A stretch of DNA of 64,000 nucleotides, taken from contig NZ_CP102605.1 in assembly GCF_024707505.1 (NCBI RefSeq), positions 862,845-926,844 of the forward strand, in the 5' to 3' direction. A program made the position numbers and the translations under genes. The notes under the pieces were generated by a model. It was not told where the DNA came from. It did not search any database and saw only the letters and a program-made list of their open reading frames with translations. This document shows, piece by piece, positions 43,284-51,028 of this stretch (position 1 is its first letter; every line of letters starts with the position of its first letter). This DNA comes from Pantoea sp. SOD02 (GTDB lineage Bacteria; Pseudomonadota; Gammaproteobacteria; Enterobacterales; Enterobacteriaceae).

Positions 43284-44015
43284 ATGAACACAGTTAAGAA
43301 AGTGATTATTTTGACGGGTGCCAGCAGCGGCATTGGCGAAAGCATTGCACGTCATCTGGCGCAACAAGGTCATCAGCTGGTGCTCGGTGCGCGCCGTACC
43401 GATCGTCTGCAGGCGTTATGTGATGAATTGCGTTTTGGCGGCGCAAGCGTGGATTATCTCGCCACCGACGTCACCCAGCGCGCCGATACACAGCAGCTGG
43501 CCGATTTTGCGCTGGAAAAATATGGCCGTATTGATGTGATGATCAACAATGCGGGCGTGATGCCGCTGTCACCGATGAGCTCAATGAAAGTAGATGAATG
43601 GGACTTGATGCTCGACGTCAATATTCGCGGTGTGCTGTATGGCATTGCTGCGGTGCTGCCGACCATGCAAGCGCAGCAGTTTGGTCACATTATTAATATC
43701 GCCTCCATTGGCGCACTGACCGTTTCGCCGACTGCCGCCGTGTATTGCGCCACCAAGTTCGCCGTACGCGCCATTTCCGATGGCCTGCGCCAGGAATCGC
43801 AGCATCTGCGGGTTACGGTGATCAATCCTGGCGTGGTGGAATCTGAACTGGCGGATATCATCAGCGATAACACCGCGCGTGAAGCGATGAAGAGCTATCG
43901 CCAGATTGCCCTCAAGCCGGAAGCGATTGCCAAAGCGGTGAGTTGGGCCATCGATCAGCCTGGCGAGGTGGATACCAGTGAAATCACCGTGCGCCCTACT
44001 GCCAGCGCACATTAA
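43284..44015 (+). CDS. Short-chain dehydrogenase/reductase (NAD(P)-dependent)
   Basis: 243 residues. TGxxxGIG at TGASSGIGESIA, NNAG in VMINNAGVMPL, catalytic Ser in NIASIGAL and YxxxK in VYCATKFAVRAI: all canonical. RVTVINPGVVESEL is the usual C-terminal turn. An AGAGG ribosome site precedes the ATG. Likely target of the divergent AraC regulator. The substrate is unknown. Confidence 0.93.
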   Translation: MNTVKKVIILTGASSGIGESIARHLAQQGHQLVLGARRTDRLQALCDELRFGGASVDYLATDVTQRADTQQLADFALEKYGRIDVMINNAGVMPLSPMSSMKVDEWDLMLDVNIRGVLYGIAAVLPTMQAQQFGHIINIASIGALTVSPTAAVYCATKFAVRAISDGLRQESQHLRVTVINPGVVESELADIISDNTAREAMKSYRQIALKPEAIAKAVSWAIDQPGEVDTSEITVRPTASAH

Positions 44016-44029
44016 GCGGTAAAACCTGT

Positions 44030-44059
44030 GGCGATTTCAGGCTGAAATCGCCAGTTTTC
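44030..44059. terminator. Terminator hairpin between convergent SDR and isonitrile-hydratase-like genes
   Basis: GGCGATTT-CAGGCTG-AAATCGCC (44030-44052) followed by AGTTTTC on the plus strand: strong stem directly after the SDR gene. Confidence 0.75.
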
Positions 44060-44746
44060 TCAGTCACGCTCGAGCCGCGCTGCGGCACTTTCGGTCGCTG
44101 CACGTCGACGAGCAATAAAATCCTGCATCTGGATTTTTGCCGCCGCCAACTGTTCCGGCGATGCGCTGCGTGGCGAACCGGAATGGAATGGCGGCGCCGG
44201 ATCGTACTCCATCTGCAACTGGATATTTTCCGCTGTCTCACGTCCAAGCAGCTCTTCCGCCACGGTTAAAGCGAAATCAATGCCCGAGGTGACGCCCGCG
44301 CCAGTGATGCGGTTGCGATCGCGCACCACACGTTCCGCTACCGGCGTGGCACCGAGCAAGCTGAGCTGATCAAGCGAACCCCAATGTGACGTCGCGCGAT
44401 ATCCCTGCAATAAACCCGCTGCACCTAACACCAGCGAACCGGTACACACCGATGTCACCCACTTGGCGTTTTCCGCCATGCGACGCACGAAATCCAGCGT
44501 TTCGTCATCCTCCATCAGCGCAATTTGTCCGGGACCGCCGGGAACGCAGATCAGATCGAGTTGAGGACAATCGTTAAAGGTCACGGTTGGCACGATTGCC
44601 AGGCCGCGATCTGACATCACCGGCTGACGATCTTTCCAAATCAGATAGTTGTTAACGTTGGGCATGCGGGCAAACACTTCCCACGGACCGGTGAGATCGA
44701 GTTGCGTGAGGTTGGGGAACAGCAGAAGACCAATATTAAAGGACAT
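44060..44746 (-). CDS. DJ-1/PfpI-family protein, isonitrile hydratase-like
   Basis: 228 residues, the same length as Pseudomonas isonitrile hydratase InhA (recalled family knowledge). The class-I-glutamine-amidotransferase-like fold is shown by FNIGLLLFPNLTQLDLTGPW, LICVPGGPGQIALMED and the nucleophile elbow VTSVCTGSLVLGAAGLL, with Cys in the elbow. Known members add water to isonitriles to give N-formamides; without a partner gene this activity is only a guess here. It stands alone on the minus strand. Confidence 0.82.
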   Translation of the reverse strand: MSFNIGLLLFPNLTQLDLTGPWEVFARMPNVNNYLIWKDRQPVMSDRGLAIVPTVTFNDCPQLDLICVPGGPGQIALMEDDETLDFVRRMAENAKWVTSVCTGSLVLGAAGLLQGYRATSHWGSLDQLSLLGATPVAERVVRDRNRITGAGVTSGIDFALTVAEELLGRETAENIQLQMEYDPAPPFHSGSPRSASPEQLAAAKIQMQDFIARRRAATESAAARLERD

Positions 44747-44797
44747 CTTTCACTCCGGGTTGCAGGAAGTTGTGCAAAAAATGCAGGCATTTAACGT

Positions 44798-45802
44798 TTA
44801 TAGCCAACCGGCCTTTTTCAGCCGCCACCACATTACGCAGCAGATAACGACGGTTACGCCCACCACTGCGGGATAACCAAAGTGGGTGTGCAGCTCCGGC
44901 ATATCGGGGAAGTTCATGCCGTACATGCTGAAAATGATGGTCGGCACAATCAGGATCGCCCCCCAACCAGCGAGCTTTTTATTCACTTCGCTTTGCTGCA
45001 CTGACACCAGCGCCAGATTGACCTGCATCGCGCTGGTAAGCATTTCGCGCATATCTTCCGCATCGATCATCACGTGATGCGCGTGATCCTGCACGTCACG
45101 CAGATAGGCACGCAGATTTTTCGGGATGATATCTTCGTGGAAACGCACCAGCTGCTGGCAGATTTCGGTCACCGGCAGCGCCGCGTTACGCAGTGCCAGC
45201 AGTTCACGACGCAGATGATAAACGTTCTGCAGCGCATCGCTGTCGAAACGTGTGGTGAACATGCCCTGTTCCAGCCCACTAATGCGATCGTTGAGGGATT
45301 CGGTGATTTTGCTGTAGTTATCAACGATAAAATCGAGGATGCAATAGAGTGCATAACCCGGTCCTTCACACAGTAGCGCGTGATTCTTTTCGGCTTTGGT
45401 GCGGATGTCTGCATAGCCTTCCGAAGAACCGTGACGCACAGTGATCAGGAAGTTTTTGCCGAGGAAAAAGTGGGTTTCGCCGAAAGTGATGCGCTGCTGC
45501 TCGTCCATGTGGGCGGTTTTCACCACGATAAATACCGAATCGCCATATTGCTCGATTTTCGGTCGCTGATGTGCCACCAGCGCATCTTCAATCGCCAGTT
45601 CATGCAGGCTGAACTCCTGCTGCAGCGTCTGCATAAAAGCCGGTTCGGGTTGGTACAAACCCATCCAGACGAAGGATTTCTCTTCTTTCAATACTTCACT
45701 GATATCGGCGATATCGACATGCTCTTCGCGCTTGCCGTGGCGATACGCTACGCAGTTAATTACCATATTCGCGCGGTCCATGTTGTTTGCACTGTTTGTC
45801 AT
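44798..45802 (-). CDS. CorA-family divalent cation channel (Mg2+/Co2+ type)
   Basis: 334 residues. A long cytoplasmic N-terminal domain, then a C-terminal pair of membrane segments joined by the pore motif YGMNFPDMPE, the hallmark of CorA. The last segment is PAVVGVTVVICCVMWWRLKK. It moves Mg2+ or Co2+/Ni2+ inward. It lies after the GNAT gene on the minus strand by 7 bases. Confidence 0.93.
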   Translation of the reverse strand: MTNSANNMDRANMVINCVAYRHGKREEHVDIADISEVLKEEKSFVWMGLYQPEPAFMQTLQQEFSLHELAIEDALVAHQRPKIEQYGDSVFIVVKTAHMDEQQRITFGETHFFLGKNFLITVRHGSSEGYADIRTKAEKNHALLCEGPGYALYCILDFIVDNYSKITESLNDRISGLEQGMFTTRFDSDALQNVYHLRRELLALRNAALPVTEICQQLVRFHEDIIPKNLRAYLRDVQDHAHHVMIDAEDMREMLTSAMQVNLALVSVQQSEVNKKLAGWGAILIVPTIIFSMYGMNFPDMPELHTHFGYPAVVGVTVVICCVMWWRLKKAGWL

Positions 45803-45809
45803 TTTAGCC

Positions 45810-46280
45810 TTAAAGCTCGCGGATCATTTCGACGCAGGGAAGGTCGGCTTGCGCCAGCGCCGAGGGATAGAGCGCTTCACGCACCACACGAAAACCGTGG
45901 CGCTGATAGAAGCCACTGGCGTTGGGCGTGGCGGCGAGCGTCAGTTGAGTAAAACCACGCTGACGCGCTTCATCGATAATTGCCTGCATTATCGCACTGG
46001 CATAACCTTTGCCATTGCAAACGGGCAGCGTAAAAATTGCTTCTACACTGCCGCTGTGCAGATCGAGAAACCCGGTCGCGGCGACGCCATATTCAGCATC
46101 GTCGACCACATAAAACGGGTTGCTTTTGACCGCCTCAAAATAGCCGTGCGGTAACGCATCGGGCGTCCATGCGCTAATAACATCTGCTGGATAAACGGCC
46201 TGGCAACCGTGGCGAATCGCAAGGTTGCGAATACGCCACAACGTGGCCGTTTCATCACAGCGGGCTAAACGCGGTTTCAT
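45810..46280 (-). CDS. GNAT-family N-acetyltransferase
   Basis: 156 residues. Motif A is degenerate but recognisable: LPVCNGKGYASAIMQAIIDEA, followed by GFTQLTLAATPNASGFYQRH, the usual GNAT strand-helix ending in NAxGFYxRxGF. It probably forms an operon with the CorA gene just downstream (7-base gap). Substrate unknown. Confidence 0.88.
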   Translation of the reverse strand: MKPRLARCDETATLWRIRNLAIRHGCQAVYPADVISAWTPDALPHGYFEAVKSNPFYVVDDAEYGVAATGFLDLHSGSVEAIFTLPVCNGKGYASAIMQAIIDEARQRGFTQLTLAATPNASGFYQRHGFRVVREALYPSALAQADLPCVEMIREL

Positions 46281-46330
46281 ACGTTTTCCTCTATGCTAGT
46301 AATCCGTGGAGTATCACAGTAACAAAACTC

Positions 46331-46591
46331 ATCAGGAAGATAACGCCGATTCCGGCTACAAAAGGTTACGCCACCGAGTTCGCCCGCACGGTGATCGCTT
46401 ATGGCTTAGATGAGTGCCAGCTTCCGGTGATTGATGCTGCGGTGCGCCCGGATCATTTCGCGTCACAGCGGGTGTTAGAGAAAGCGGGACTGCGCTGTTA
46501 CGACCAGTTTCACGATGTTCCAGGCGCACCCGCCAGTTTATTATATGAATTACGCGCGCAAACCTGGCGCGATCAGGGCACGCCGAAGTAG
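46331..46591 (+). pseudogene. 5'-truncated GNAT acetyltransferase remnant
   Basis: The plus-strand frame reads ITPIPATKGYATEFARTVIA, then YGLDECQLPVIDAAVRPDHF and ASQRVLEKAGLRCY: the C-terminal half of a RimJ/RimL-type GNAT (Q/R-x-x-G-x-A/G motif as KGYATE, then NxASQRVLEKxGL). No Met start or N-terminal beta sheet precedes it; it begins abruptly after the divergent intact GNAT gene. A GTG at 46391 could express the tail, but it would lack most of the acetyl-CoA site. Its 3' end overlaps azlD by 19 bases. Confidence 0.75.
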
Positions 46592-46893
46592 CGTAGCAAC
46601 GCGGTCATTAGCGCGGCACCGATAATTACCAGAATCAACGGTGTGCGCCGCCAGGCCAAAAACACCGCAAACAGTACACCGGCGATGCGCGCAACTCCGG
46701 CAAAATGTGTGCCTTCAAACAGCGCGGTGGTTACGGCTACCGCCAGCAGCAAAACCGTGGCGGCATCAGACAGCATGTTGCGTGCGCGATCCGACATCTG
46801 CATACGGCTGCCCAGACGATAACCGGCGAAACGGATCGCATAAGTGCCCACCGCCAGCAGCGCGATGCCGCCAATGATCAGGTTATTTTGCAT
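46573..46893 (-). CDS. AzlD family branched-chain amino-acid exporter, small subunit
   Basis: 106 residues with three or four membrane segments, for example LIIGGIALLAVGTYAIRFAG, YRLGSRMQMSDRARNMLSDA and VLLLAVAVTTALF. The AzlD length and 'TYAIRFAGYRL' start are typical. It overlaps azlC by 11 bases. The pair exports branched-chain or related amino acids. Confidence 0.88.
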   Translation of the reverse strand: MQNNLIIGGIALLAVGTYAIRFAGYRLGSRMQMSDRARNMLSDAATVLLLAVAVTTALFEGTHFAGVARIAGVLFAVFLAWRRTPLILVIIGAALMTALLRYFGVP

Positions 46894-47560
46894 TTTTACG
46901 CTCCCGCCAGCTCAGTAATCCCAGCAATGAAAACAGCACCGGCATGCCCGCTGGTACAAATGGCGTTGCCAGCACTGACAGCGCGGTGCCAAGCGTCGCG
47001 GGGATCAGCGTGCGACGCTGACGCAGCGCCGGGAAAATCAGGGCAATCAGGATCGCCGGGAACACCGCATCTAAACCAATGGCCGAAACATCGGGGATAA
47101 AGCGGCCGATCACCGCACCGCCAATCACCGACAGCGGCCAAATAGTGAAAATGCCCAAACCACAAATCCAGTACGCGGCACGACGCTGCGCCAGTTTTGG
47201 CTGGGAAATGCCAAATACCACGCTTTCATCGTTCATGATGTGGCATCCCAACAGACTGCGGCTGCCTTTGCCCACCAGATCTTTCACCGCAATGCCAAAC
47301 GGCAGATGACGCGCGTTGACCAGCAAACCGGCCGCAGCTGCGGTCAGCGGACTGCCGCCGCCCGCCACAATGCCGATAAACAGGAATTCCGACGCGCCTG
47401 CCAGCACTAGCGTTGAGAGCGCAATGGGCACCCACAGCGGAAACCCTTCGGCCGCCGCTAGTGAACCGTAAGAAAGCCCGACAATACCGTCGGCCAGACA
47501 AACCAGGAATATGGCTTTTATTACTCCGCGATCAAGCGGCACTGCACCCAGACGCATCAC
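46883..47560 (-). CDS. AzlC family branched-chain amino-acid exporter, large subunit
   Basis: 225 residues with about eight membrane segments. VSA: the AzlC pattern GLSYGSLAAAEGFPLW, LAGASEFLFIGIVAGGGSPL and LLVNARHLPFGIAV is clear. It is transcribed divergently from the XRE-cupin regulator, the same layout as characterised AzlBCD-type loci. Confidence 0.92.
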   Translation of the reverse strand: MMRLGAVPLDRGVIKAIFLVCLADGIVGLSYGSLAAAEGFPLWVPIALSTLVLAGASEFLFIGIVAGGGSPLTAAAAGLLVNARHLPFGIAVKDLVGKGSRSLLGCHIMNDESVVFGISQPKLAQRRAAYWICGLGIFTIWPLSVIGGAVIGRFIPDVSAIGLDAVFPAILIALIFPALRQRRTLIPATLGTALSVLATPFVPAGMPVLFSLLGLLSWRERKNAK

Positions 47561-47572
47561 AATTTGATCTCA

Positions 47573-47641
47573 TATCGAACAGGAAAGCCGTTATAATGAA
47601 CGCAGCAGAATTGTTTTACAAGACGAACAAATCGTTCGATA
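47573..47641. promoter_or_regulatory. Divergent control region with CGAAC/GTTCG repeats (XRE-cupin operator candidates)
   Basis: TATCGAAC (47573-47580) and GTTCGATA (47634-47641) are perfect inverted 8-mers, and CGAAC-AAATC-GTTCG (47624-47638) is a closer palindrome. A perfect -10-like TATAAT is at 47592-47597. This is where a divergent azlC / regulator promoter pair should lie, so these are the likeliest binding sites of the XRE-cupin protein (inference). Confidence 0.6.
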
Positions 47642-47659
47642 TAAAGAACAGGAGAGGGT

Positions 47660-48208
47660 TTGACCACGCCAATTGATATTATTGCTGTCGGATTACTGCG
47701 CGAACGCCAGCGCGCAGGGCTTTCACTGACAGAAGTGGCGCGTCGCGCCGGGATCGCCAAATCCACGCTGTCGCAGCTTGAAGCGGGGAATGGCAATCCC
47801 AGCCTTGAAACATTGTGGGCGCTGTGTGTGGCGTTGAATATTCCTTTCGCGCGTTTGATGGAGCCGGAAGTGAAGCGTTTGCAGGTAATTCGTCGTGGCG
47901 AAGGTATGATCGTCTCAGCGGAGATGGCGGATTATCAGGCGGCATTGCTGGCAAGTTGCCCGCCCGGCGGACGCCGCGATCTCTATCTGGTCACCAGCCA
48001 ACCGGGCGCGCCGCGCGACTCAAAACCGCATCCGCCGGGCTCGGTCGAACATGTAATTATCGCGCGTGGCCGTGCGCTGGTGGGACCGCGCGATGCGCCG
48101 GTCGAACTGCATCCGGGAGACTACATTTGCTATCCCGCCGACGAACCGCATGTATTCGAGGCTTTAGAGGCGGATACTATGGCGGTGCAATTGTCGGAGC
48201 AGAATTGA
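47660..48208 (+). CDS. XRE HTH plus cupin regulator of the azlCD exporter
   Basis: 182 residues with a TTG start, supported by GGAGAGGG 5 bases ahead and by the usual start MTTPIDIIAVGLLRERQRAG. HTH: LTEVARRAGIAKSTLSQLEA. C-terminal cupin domain with GSVEHVIIARGRALVGP and HPGDYICYPADEPHVFEAL, a metal- or ligand-binding sensor. Divergent from azlCD, hence its likely regulator. Confidence 0.9.
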   Translation: MTTPIDIIAVGLLRERQRAGLSLTEVARRAGIAKSTLSQLEAGNGNPSLETLWALCVALNIPFARLMEPEVKRLQVIRRGEGMIVSAEMADYQAALLASCPPGGRRDLYLVTSQPGAPRDSKPHPPGSVEHVIIARGRALVGPRDAPVELHPGDYICYPADEPHVFEALEADTMAVQLSEQN

Positions 48209-48222
48209 GCTTTGGTTGACCA

Positions 48223-48247
48223 GGTCGCCATAAATGGCGACCCTACA
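48223..48247. repeat. Type B intergenic palindrome with CTAC tail
   Basis: GGTCGCCATAAATGGCGACC plus CTACA, perfect 9-bp arms, in the gap between the convergent XRE-cupin and HigA-like genes. Confidence 0.87.
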
Positions 48248-48255
48248 TCAGCACG

Positions 48256-48552
48256 TTAGATTGCTCGTAGCGCGTTAATCAAAAGTGGCTGCTGTTCAAT
48301 CAAATAAAGCATTTTTAGGGCTGGCCCTGTTGGGTTTCGGCGCTGCTGCTCCCAGCTGCGAATCAAATCCACACTGACACCCATCGCATCAGCAAACTCA
48401 GCTTGTTTAAGACCCGCATTTTTTCTGATGAGTTTTACATCGGGTAGCGCATGACGATGGACGCGGCTTGTTTCAGGGATTTCTTGTCCTTTCTCAATCG
48501 CGACCATCTCCTGCATGCTTTCAAGTAAATCGTTAAACAGTTTTTTGTCCAT
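48256..48552 (-). CDS. HigA/NadS-like XRE antitoxin
   Basis: 98 residues. The XRE HTH is in the C-terminal half: DVKLIRKNAGLKQAEFADAM, GVSVDLIRSWEQQRRNPTGP. The long acidic N terminus and late HTH are typical of HigA-2/NadS-type antitoxins that pair with RelE-like toxins placed upstream. It follows the toxin gene by 28 bases on the same strand. Confidence 0.88.
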   Translation of the reverse strand: MDKKLFNDLLESMQEMVAIEKGQEIPETSRVHRHALPDVKLIRKNAGLKQAEFADAMGVSVDLIRSWEQQRRNPTGPALKMLYLIEQQPLLINALRAI

Positions 48553-48580
48553 AAATTATCCCATTCTGGCAATGGCAGAA

Positions 48581-48916
48581 TTACAAATTGATTTGCCTTG
48601 TGAAAACTTTAAGCATCGCCTTTTCATTCTCATTTAAATCGTCTTTAACGTTTTTAGGATAGATGAGCAGTAAATAAATTCTTCCCGACAGCAGTCTGGT
48701 GAAATAAATAATCCGTGTGCCACCTTGCTTGCCCATGCCTGAACGACTCCAACGGATTTTCTTACAACCGCCGGTATCTCTAATCGTGTCACCTAAATCG
48801 TGGTGATCGAGTAAATAACACTGTAATTCGTTAAATTCGTCATCATCTTCAAGCAATACTTTGCGCGCCTTAGAGAAAACGCGAGTTTCGATAAACTCCA
48901 GATAGCTAATGCTCAC
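48581..48916 (-). CDS. RelE/HigB-like toxin (NadS partner type)
   Basis: 111 residues. MSISYLEFIETRVFSKARKV, GCKKIRWSRSGMGKQGGTRI and IYLLLIYPKNVKDDLNENEK follow the HigB-2/RelE-ParE plasmid toxin pattern, an mRNA interferase type. Toxin gene upstream of the antitoxin, as in higBA. Probable role in plasmid maintenance. Confidence 0.88.
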   Translation of the reverse strand: MSISYLEFIETRVFSKARKVLLEDDDEFNELQCYLLDHHDLGDTIRDTGGCKKIRWSRSGMGKQGGTRIIYFTRLLSGRIYLLLIYPKNVKDDLNENEKAMLKVFTRQINL

Positions 48917-48921
48917 TTTAG

Positions 48922-48965
48922 TCGTACCTCGTACTGTTTTCCAGTAAATTATCGTACAGAGTACT
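48922..48965 (-). promoter_or_regulatory. Doubled operator motif upstream of the toxin-antitoxin operon
   Basis: TCGTAC-CTC-GTACT (48922-48935) and TCGTAC-AGA-GTACT (48952-48965) share GTAC-N3-GTAC and are exactly 30 bases apart, in front of the toxin gene. The 180-base region from here to the acetyltransferase gene holds no gene. Confidence 0.65.
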
Positions 48966-49106
48966 ACCCACGAAAATTTGTGATGATACGTTTCGTCCTA
49001 AAAGCGATTAGCGGATCAGCCATCAGAATTTCCTATTGTTAAATCCGATGATTCGCGTGCGGCGCAGTGGCATGCTGTGGTTTTCTCCGCTAAGAATCAG
49101 GAACAT

Positions 49107-49628
49107 ATGGACATTATTCCCGCCCGACCTCATCACGCCGCTGCCATTCAGAAAATCTACGCATGGCATGTGCTGCACGGCACCGCGACTTTTGAAACCG
49201 AACCGCCGTCTACGAGCGAAATGCAGAATCGCGTGCAGGATGTGCAGCAGCGCGGCGGTTTTTGGCTGGTGGCGCAGGAGGATGATCAGGTGCTGGGTTA
49301 TTGCTATCTGGCGCCGTATCGCCCGCGTTATGCCTATCGCTTTACGCTGGAGGATTCGATTTACCTCGATCAGCAGCAAACCGGCAGAGGCATTGGTCGC
49401 GCGCTGTTGCAAAAAGCCATTGCGCTAGCGGAAGCGGCAGGATTTCGCCAAATCATCGCGATTATTGGCGATAGCGAGAATGCAGGATCGCTGGGATTAC
49501 ACCGGGCGCTCGGTTTTGAGCACACCGGTGTCATGAAGTCGGTGGGATTCAAACATGGCCGCTGGCTGGACACCGTGGTGATGCAGCGTTCACTTGGTCA
49601 CGGCGATAGCCAGCCGCCAGAGCGTTAA
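49107..49628 (+). CDS. GNAT-family acetyltransferase, phosphinothricin/methionine-sulfone type
   Basis: 173 residues from the ATG at 49107 (AGGA at 49099-49102; the frame is open to 49077). MDIIPARPHHAAAIQKIYAW, HGTATFETEPPS, acetyl-CoA loop QQTGRGIGRALLQKAI, then NAGSLGLHRALGFEHTGVMK and VGFKHGRWLDTVVMQRSL match the PAT/MddA-YncA group, which acetylates phosphinothricin, methionine sulfoximine or similar. Its stop overlaps the fused ATPase stop by 4 bases (convergent). Confidence 0.92.
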   Translation: MDIIPARPHHAAAIQKIYAWHVLHGTATFETEPPSTSEMQNRVQDVQQRGGFWLVAQEDDQVLGYCYLAPYRPRYAYRFTLEDSIYLDQQQTGRGIGRALLQKAIALAEAAGFRQIIAIIGDSENAGSLGLHRALGFEHTGVMKSVGFKHGRWLDTVVMQRSLGHGDSQPPER

Positions 49629-51028
49629 GCGACGTCCTCCATCGCGATCACCCGATGCGTGCCCTTTTCCAGCAGATCGCGATCGTGGCTCACCAGCAAC
49701 ACCGCGCACTGTTGCTCGCGCGCTAGCGAGGTGATGAGCTGGATGGTTTGCTGCTGCACCAGCGGATCAAGACGCGATGTGGGTTCATCGGCAAACAGAA
49801 ATACCGGATCCAGCAGCATCACGCGTAACAGCGAGAAGCGCTGCAGCTCGCCGCCCGACAGCGAATCGGGCCAACGCGTCAGCAGTTCCGGCGCCAGCGC
49901 CAATTGCTCCATCAGCGCATCCCGCCGCGTGGAGGCAATGCGATGACGTCGCAACACATCGTCGAGGCTTTGCGCCAGTGTGCAGGTCGGCGGAAACAGC
50001 GCTGACGGATCCTGATAAATCTTCTGGAATTTCAGCGCATCGACCGCCGCATGACGCGTAACCTTGCCTTGCTGCGGCGTTAACAGACCGAGCAACACAT
50101 CTCCAAAGCTACTTTTGCCGCTGCCGCTGGCACCGTGTAATCCAACGATTTCGCCGGCGTGCAGCGTGAAGTTTTGCGGCACGCCTAGCGGTTTACCGCC
50201 GCGCTGCAAGCGGATGCCCTCAACACTCACCACCGCTTTGCTGCCAACAATGGTTTGTTGCCGTGCAGCCCATGCGGCGGGGTCGGCGGCAAGTAATTCA
50301 CGCGTGTAACGCTGCTGCGGCGCATGTAGCACCTGTTCCGCCCTGCCCTGCTCGATCACCTTGCCTTTATGCATCACGATAACCTCACCGCCCAACTGAC
50401 GGGCCAGCGCGATGTCGTGGGTGATGGTGAGCAGTGTGCCGCCGTCGGCCACTTCGCGGCGCAGCAAAGCCGCAACCTCATCGCGACGTGCCACATCCAG
50501 CCCTTTGGTTGGCTCATCGGCAATCAGTATCTCCGCGCCGCCTGCACGTGCGGCGGCAAAGGCTGCACGCTGTGCCATCCCGCCGGAGAGTTGCCACGGA
50601 AAACGCGGCGCTGCGTCCTGTAAACCAAGCTGCTGTAAATCGCGACGCGCGGCGATTGCGCTGGCGGCTTTCGCCTGTCCTCGTACGTAACGGTAGCCTT
50701 CGGCAACCTGCTGCTGTACTGACATGGTTGGATCCAGCGACAGCCACGGTTCCTGCGGCAGCGACGCTAACGTATGGCCCCATAATTCGCGCAACAATCC
50801 GGCATCCTGCGGCAGGGTAAAACGTTGTTCGTTGATGATCAGCGTACCGCTGGCCTGCAAATCGTCGGGCAAAACACCCATGATCGCTTGCGCCAGCAGG
50901 CTTTTACCTGAACCGGTTTCACCCAGCAAGGTCAGTGGTTGGCCGGGCTCCAAGGTGAAATCAACCGGTTCCACCAGCGTGGCGCTGGCCGTTGTGACGC
51001 TAATGCCGGTAACCTGTAATCCTTTCAT
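49625..51028 (-). CDS. Peptide/nickel-type ABC transporter, fused DppD-DppF-like ATPase
   Basis: 467 residues with two complete ATPase halves. First: Walker A LLGETGSGKSLLAQAI, signature LSGGMAQRAAFAA, Walker B ILIADEPTKGLD. Second: LHGASGSGKSSFGDVL, LSGGELQRFSLLRVM, FLFADEPTSRLDP. The two halves are separate genes (dppD and dppF) in most importers. It is the last gene of a four-gene unit with ATGA-type overlap with the permease. Confidence 0.94.
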   Translation of the reverse strand: MKGLQVTGISVTTASATLVEPVDFTLEPGQPLTLLGETGSGKSLLAQAIMGVLPDDLQASGTLIINEQRFTLPQDAGLLRELWGHTLASLPQEPWLSLDPTMSVQQQVAEGYRYVRGQAKAASAIAARRDLQQLGLQDAAPRFPWQLSGGMAQRAAFAAARAGGAEILIADEPTKGLDVARRDEVAALLRREVADGGTLLTITHDIALARQLGGEVIVMHKGKVIEQGRAEQVLHAPQQRYTRELLAADPAAWAARQQTIVGSKAVVSVEGIRLQRGGKPLGVPQNFTLHAGEIVGLHGASGSGKSSFGDVLLGLLTPQQGKVTRHAAVDALKFQKIYQDPSALFPPTCTLAQSLDDVLRRHRIASTRRDALMEQLALAPELLTRWPDSLSGGELQRFSLLRVMLLDPVFLFADEPTSRLDPLVQQQTIQLITSLAREQQCAVLLVSHDRDLLEKGTHRVIAMEDVA

